DNA from: Bacteriovoracaceae bacterium
GTDB lineage: Bacteria > Bdellovibrionota > Bacteriovoracia > Bacteriovoracales > Bacteriovoracaceae
Assembly (NCBI GenBank): GCA_023954595.1
Contig: JAGSHJ010000127.1
Span: 1-8,331, forward strand
DNA: 8,331 bases
Direction: 5' to 3'
Shown: piece after piece, positions 5,559 to 8,331 of the stretch
How positions within the stretch are numbered: position 1 is the first letter of the stretch
Layout of the letters: each line of letters opens with the position of its first letter
Position numbers and translations under genes: made by a program
The notes under the pieces: model-generated
The model's input: the letters and a program-made list of their open reading frames with translations, nothing else
The model's database searches: none
What the model was told of the DNA's origin: nothing

Positions 5559-7532
5559 TTATGGATTATGCCCTAAAATATTTAGCTTCCAGCTATTGAG
5601 TGTACCTACATCCTCAGGACCTGCATCAATGGCCTTAATCGTCCAGTTGCCGATAGCAGGTTCACCATAGAAGGCGTGACTTGTTAAGACCATGTTTAGA
5701 TTGGAATCACCATTGATTAGGAAGCTATTATTGATATTTAATAAAATACTTTTTTTGCCTGAAGGTGAAGTAATTTCAATTCCAACCTCGCCACTCCATG
5801 CGTGAGTCACGGATACATCAACCTGAATTGATTCGACTCTAAAATCACTTTCTCGCCCACCACCAACACCAACGCTGATTGTGTCACTCACCCCTGTGGC
5901 ACTATTATCAGGAATGGTTACTCCGGGTGAGCTTCTAAAGTCAGAATCGTTGAAGTATGGGTTTGTCTCTATCAGAGCTGGCATTGGATACCAGGTGCCA
6001 GTTGGAGTTTGAGCTTCTGCTACCGCCGCATCAGCATCAACTAGGCCAAAGCCATAGTAGTTATTAAATTCATATCCTGCGGCATTCTCAACCCATCCTA
6101 AATCATATTCATGCCCGGAAAGGCTAAGGTTGCTGCATCCAGCGAACACCCCATGAAATGAAGGATGTGTTGTTCTTGAAGAGCTATCAATTTTTTTAGC
6201 AGTCTTTGCAAGTATGTGTTTAATCTCTCTTTGTGTAAGTGAGGGATTGGCCTCCAACATGAGTGCAACCACACCAGACAATATTGGCGCAGCAGAAGAT
6301 GTGCCATTCATCGTAGAAGTATAATTACAAAGAGAGTTTTCAGAATGTCCGTATTCAAAGTCATTCAATGGAGATGATTGGGCCTTTGACTTTCCTTTAA
6401 AACAAGTTGGCAGATCGGCCGCAATAATTGCAGGATCACTATATCCACCTTCGCCACCTGGTGCTGAAACCCAAAGGTTACTACCCGCACTTGAGTAACT
6501 CGCCTTTTTACCATCAGCGTTTATCGCCCCAACGACAATAATATAAGGTGATTCATTCTCAAAAGGAGCATTTGCATTATGGGATACACACCATGAATTA
6601 TCTTTTAAGTAAAACTCGTTACCCGCGGACTTTACATATACGGTCCCAAGTCCACCACGGCCATTTTTAGCACGTGATCTAACATGATCTAAATAAGTAG
6701 AGTCTGAACGCGTATCATAATAATATTCATCACCATAAGAGTAATTAAATACGTCAAAATCACCACTTGCCTGCTCTACAAGTATACTTGTTGAAAATGA
6801 TGATTCTAAGAATTGAAAACCTGCAAACTTTGAATCAGGTGCAACCCCCATTGACCCTTCATTGTTCCACCCCTTGGCACTGATTAAAGAAGTAACGGAT
6901 GTGCCATGAAAGTGACTTGCAGTAGGAGTACCATAGTATGGAGAAGATAAACTGAAGTTTCGATGCTCTCCGGCCAAGGAGTTCTGATAGAGATCATCGT
7001 GGTTGATTTCAACACCGGTGTCACTTACAGCGACTCTAACACCTTTTCCAGTGATACCTTTGGAATACACTGGCTCCACGTTTATATCAAAACCACTTGT
7101 TCCAGAATAATATGCAAAGGCCTTTTGACCTGTATTTTTTAAATGCCAGGCATGCTGCCTTAGAGGATCTCCATTCACTGCAATTGAGAATGTCTCGGTC
7201 TTGTCACTTTCCAAAGCTTTAGTTGCAGTAACGGTGATATTACTATGAAGTCCTTGAGAAGCGGGTGTTCCAGTTAACTCTCCAGTAGTTGTACTAAAAG
7301 CGATCCATGAAGGGGCATTAGATATGGTATAAGCATAACCGGTTAGAGTTTCACCAAAAATCTCATCTGAAGTTAGAGTGAATGCTATAGACTGTTTGGC
7401 ATAATAATCTGCATTGTAAGTTATTGGGGCTGCAGGCGAGTACGGAGTTTGAGAGGGAGTTGAAGAACTCTCTTTTTCTTGCTTTAAGCAAGAGGCCATA
7501 GCAACCAATGTAAATAGTAAAAAAATTCTCAT
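5559..7532 (-). CDS. Subtilisin-like serine protease (S8) with Ig-like and P domains, probable lipoprotein
   Basis: This 657-residue protein should be an exported serine endopeptidase of the kexin/proprotein-convertase-like branch. The N-terminus MRIFLLFTLVAMASC is a short signal with a plausible though not ideal lipobox (Cys15), followed by a Ser/Thr/Pro linker. Residues about 36-120 look like a putative Ig (He_PIG) domain, with APSWIAF and TGELTGTP. The catalytic domain (about 127-510) carries the full triad: VSDTGVE (D171), HGTSV (H209) and GTSSAAP (S412), plus oxyanion N305 in SAGNEF. Residues about 548-655 form a P domain, marked by GIEITSPSG and the terminal IGNWTIKAID...LNSWKL pattern. 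Four cysteines (C315, C377, C402, C466) sit in loops of the catalytic domain and could form disulfides. There is no ferredoxin-like prodomain before the catalytic domain, unlike most secreted subtilases. The ribosome binding site is weak (GGG, 9 bases upstream). A transporter gene follows after 14 bases. Confidence 0.94.
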   Translation of the reverse strand: MRIFLLFTLVAMASCLKQEKESSSTPSQTPYSPAAPITYNADYYAKQSIAFTLTSDEIFGETLTGYAYTISNAPSWIAFSTTTGELTGTPASQGLHSNITVTATKALESDKTETFSIAVNGDPLRQHAWHLKNTGQKAFAYYSGTSGFDINVEPVYSKGITGKGVRVAVSDTGVEINHDDLYQNSLAGEHRNFSLSSPYYGTPTASHFHGTSVTSLISAKGWNNEGSMGVAPDSKFAGFQFLESSFSTSILVEQASGDFDVFNYSYGDEYYYDTRSDSTYLDHVRSRAKNGRGGLGTVYVKSAGNEFYLKDNSWCVSHNANAPFENESPYIIVVGAINADGKKASYSSAGSNLWVSAPGGEGGYSDPAIIAADLPTCFKGKSKAQSSPLNDFEYGHSENSLCNYTSTMNGTSSAAPILSGVVALMLEANPSLTQREIKHILAKTAKKIDSSSRTTHPSFHGVFAGCSNLSLSGHEYDLGWVENAAGYEFNNYYGFGLVDADAAVAEAQTPTGTWYPMPALIETNPYFNDSDFRSSPGVTIPDNSATGVSDTISVGVGGGRESDFRVESIQVDVSVTHAWSGEVGIEITSPSGKKSILLNINNSFLINGDSNLNMVLTSHAFYGEPAIGNWTIKAIDAGPEDVGTLNSWKLNILGHNP

Positions 7533-7602
7533 ATGTTTATGCCCAATCCCTCTATTTTACGGCTTCTTATGTGTTTTTCTTAAGGTTTTTCCAAACCATT
7601 GA

Positions 7603-7633
7603 TTTTATACAGCTCAAAAAAGCTTGTATAAAA
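7603..7633. repeat. Long inverted repeat upstream of the protease gene
   Basis: The arm TTTTATACAGCT (7603-7614) is matched by AGCT-T-GTATAAAA (7621-7633): 12 paired bases with one bulged T around the 6-base loop CAAAAA. Neither strand continues into a T-run, so it does not look like an ordinary Rho-independent terminator. It could be a protein-binding site or an RNA hairpin in the transcript joining the two genes. Confidence 0.7.
7604..7632 (-). promoter_or_regulatory. Possible promoter for the protease gene inside the inverted repeat
   Basis: On the minus strand TTTATA (7627-7632) and TATAAA (7604-7609) are 17 bases apart, with four and five of six matches to the -35 and -10 consensus. The start would be near 7597, with a leader of about 65 bases. 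Because the elements are mutually complementary, the same arrangement exists on the plus strand. An alternative pair is TTGGCA (7649-7654) with TATACA (7625-7630), 18 bases apart. All are sequence-only calls. Confidence 0.3.
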
Positions 7634-7660
7634 GTCACACTAGAAGCTTGCCAATGATGG

Positions 7661-7670
7661 TAGGCGCCTA
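7661..7670. repeat. 10-base perfect palindrome overlapping a stop codon
   Basis: TAGGCGCCTA is a perfect palindrome whose right end supplies the TAG stop (7668-7670, minus strand) of the partial gene. It is short and has no T-run beyond it, so any role is uncertain. Confidence 0.5.
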
Positions 7671-8331
7671 TCTCGCTTCTCTTGAATATTCTAAAACATC
7701 TACTTCTGTACGTAGTACGTACGCCGCATCAGATAGCTGTCTATTAGCTTCGAGGGTTTGATCATAACTATCGAATTTGAAGAAGAATGTGTTTATGTGC
7801 TCGTAGGATTTATCAAGTTCACAGTCGAAATTATCGAGAATGTCATCAACATAGCTAGAGTCAGTAAGCTTCACTTTTACTATCCCTGTAAAAATAGCAA
7901 GCTCGCCTGTTTGAGAATTTTGAACAACTCTTACAGAGTCAACAGGTGCCCTGTCCCCTTTTACGATGTAATGTCCGTTTTTTAGCTGAGCTCCAGGAAT
8001 TGGTGCCATCCCCTCCACGGCCTCAACAGCATAAGAGTCTTCCAATAAATAATATGACGAGCCACTTTCTGATAAAAAGTCTGGCTCCCTATAGCTTGCC
8101 TGCACTTTGTTCTGTTCTTTATATCTCTGTTTTAGACTTCTTATTTCAATGTCCTTTTCATAAGCGACTTGGTTATCGATTACCGCCTTCTTTTTCTGAC
8201 GATCATTTACTTGTGATGGAGTACGCTCTTTTGTGCCTGGTCTCTGTGAAGCAATTTCTCTTTTTGGTCCAGAACTACTAGGTGTAAAACTAAAAGAGCT
8301 AGTATGGCGATAATCTGAGAACTGGTTATCC
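7668..8331 (-). CDS. Protein of unknown function with C-terminal subtilase-prodomain-like region, 5' end outside window
   Basis: The frame is open from base 8330 to the TAG at 7668, so this is the last 220 residues of a longer protein. A GTG at 8105 would give a 145-residue product, but coding-like sequence continues upstream without a stop, so that start is unlikely. Visible residues 1-45 are Ser/Thr/Pro-rich and probably disordered; 46-78 are strongly charged and helix-prone. The C-terminal region (about 132-218) has a beta-alpha-beta-beta-alpha-beta-like order: TGIVKVKL, then helix SYVDDILDNF, strand INTFFFKFDS, helix TLEANRQL, and strand TEVDVLEYS. This pattern resembles the ferredoxin-like prodomain/inhibitor (I9-type) that helps subtilases fold. 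The likeness is my pattern reading, not a proven match. It lies 135 bases upstream of the protease gene on the same strand. Only one cysteine is visible. No signal peptide can be judged because the N-terminus is missing. Confidence 0.8.
   Translation of the reverse strand, partial: DNQFSDYRHTSSFSFTPSSSGPKREIASQRPGTKERTPSQVNDRQKKKAVIDNQVAYEKDIEIRSLKQRYKEQNKVQASYREPDFLSESGSSYYLLEDSYAVEAVEGMAPIPGAQLKNGHYIVKGDRAPVDSVRVVQNSQTGELAIFTGIVKVKLTDSSYVDDILDNFDCELDKSYEHINTFFFKFDSYDQTLEANRQLSDAAYVLRTEVDVLEYSREAR

Noticed and set aside
7620..7649. AAGCTT...AAGCTT hairpin followed by T bases as a terminator (minus strand)
   Set aside because: Only a 6-base AT-rich stem with an 18-base loop; the overlapping 12-base inverted repeat at 7603-7633 is a better structure and lacks a T-run.
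8103..8105. GTG start for a 145-residue protein
   Set aside because: The same frame stays open for 75 more codons to the window edge with protein-like composition, so the gene is more likely cut by the edge.
7946..8281. 111-codon plus-strand open frame
   Set aside because: It is antisense to the partial minus-strand gene, which has better coding character throughout.

Overview
This window reads as ordinary, compactly packed chromosome from a Gram-negative bacterium with moderately low GC. The evidence is two probable lipoproteins and one further likely one, a lytic transglycosylase with LysM repeats, a probable outer-membrane beta-barrel protein, and Shine-Dalgarno-led genes with very short gaps. 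The style resembles the Bdellovibrionota (Bacteriovorax/Halobacteriovorax-like predators), but this is an impression from gene content and base composition; nothing in the window proves it. There are no tRNA, rRNA, CRISPR, transposase or phage genes, and no stretch over 300 bases lacks a gene.

Left part (1-2289): the 5' portion of a gamma-glutamyltranspeptidase gene with a lipobox (minus strand, running off the left edge) is divergent from an mltD-like lytic transglycosylase gene (plus strand). The 135-base gap holds a good sigma70-type promoter for the transpeptidase and a possible overlapping extended -10 promoter for mltD. The mltD start should be 844, not an upstream ATG, because the lipoprotein signal and a well-placed ribosome binding site both begin there.

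Middle part (2282-4664): mltD meets, tail to tail, a gene for an exported or membrane-anchored endonuclease/exonuclease/phosphatase-fold enzyme; their stop codons share one 8-base palindrome. Divergent from that is a gene of unknown function with a signal peptide, a periplasmic-looking domain and a C-terminal segment that looks like a small outer-membrane barrel. It converges on, and overlaps by 17 bases, a DMT/EamA transporter gene.

Right part (4648-8331), all on the minus strand in transcription order: the C-terminal 220 codons of a gene entering from the right edge, a 135-base gap with a strong inverted repeat, a large secreted subtilisin-like protease with an Ig-like N-terminal domain and a C-terminal P domain, and, 14 bases further on, the DMT transporter (GTG start). 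The C-terminal region of the incoming gene looks like the ferredoxin-like prodomain of subtilases, whereas the protease itself shows no such prodomain. A protease folded or inhibited by a separately encoded prodomain-like partner is the most interesting hypothesis here. It is inference and needs structure prediction.

Most of the products act in the cell envelope (peptidoglycan remodelling, periplasmic peptide/glutathione cleavage, protein cleavage, outer membrane, transport), but apart from the protease/transporter pair and its upstream neighbour there is no clear shared operon.
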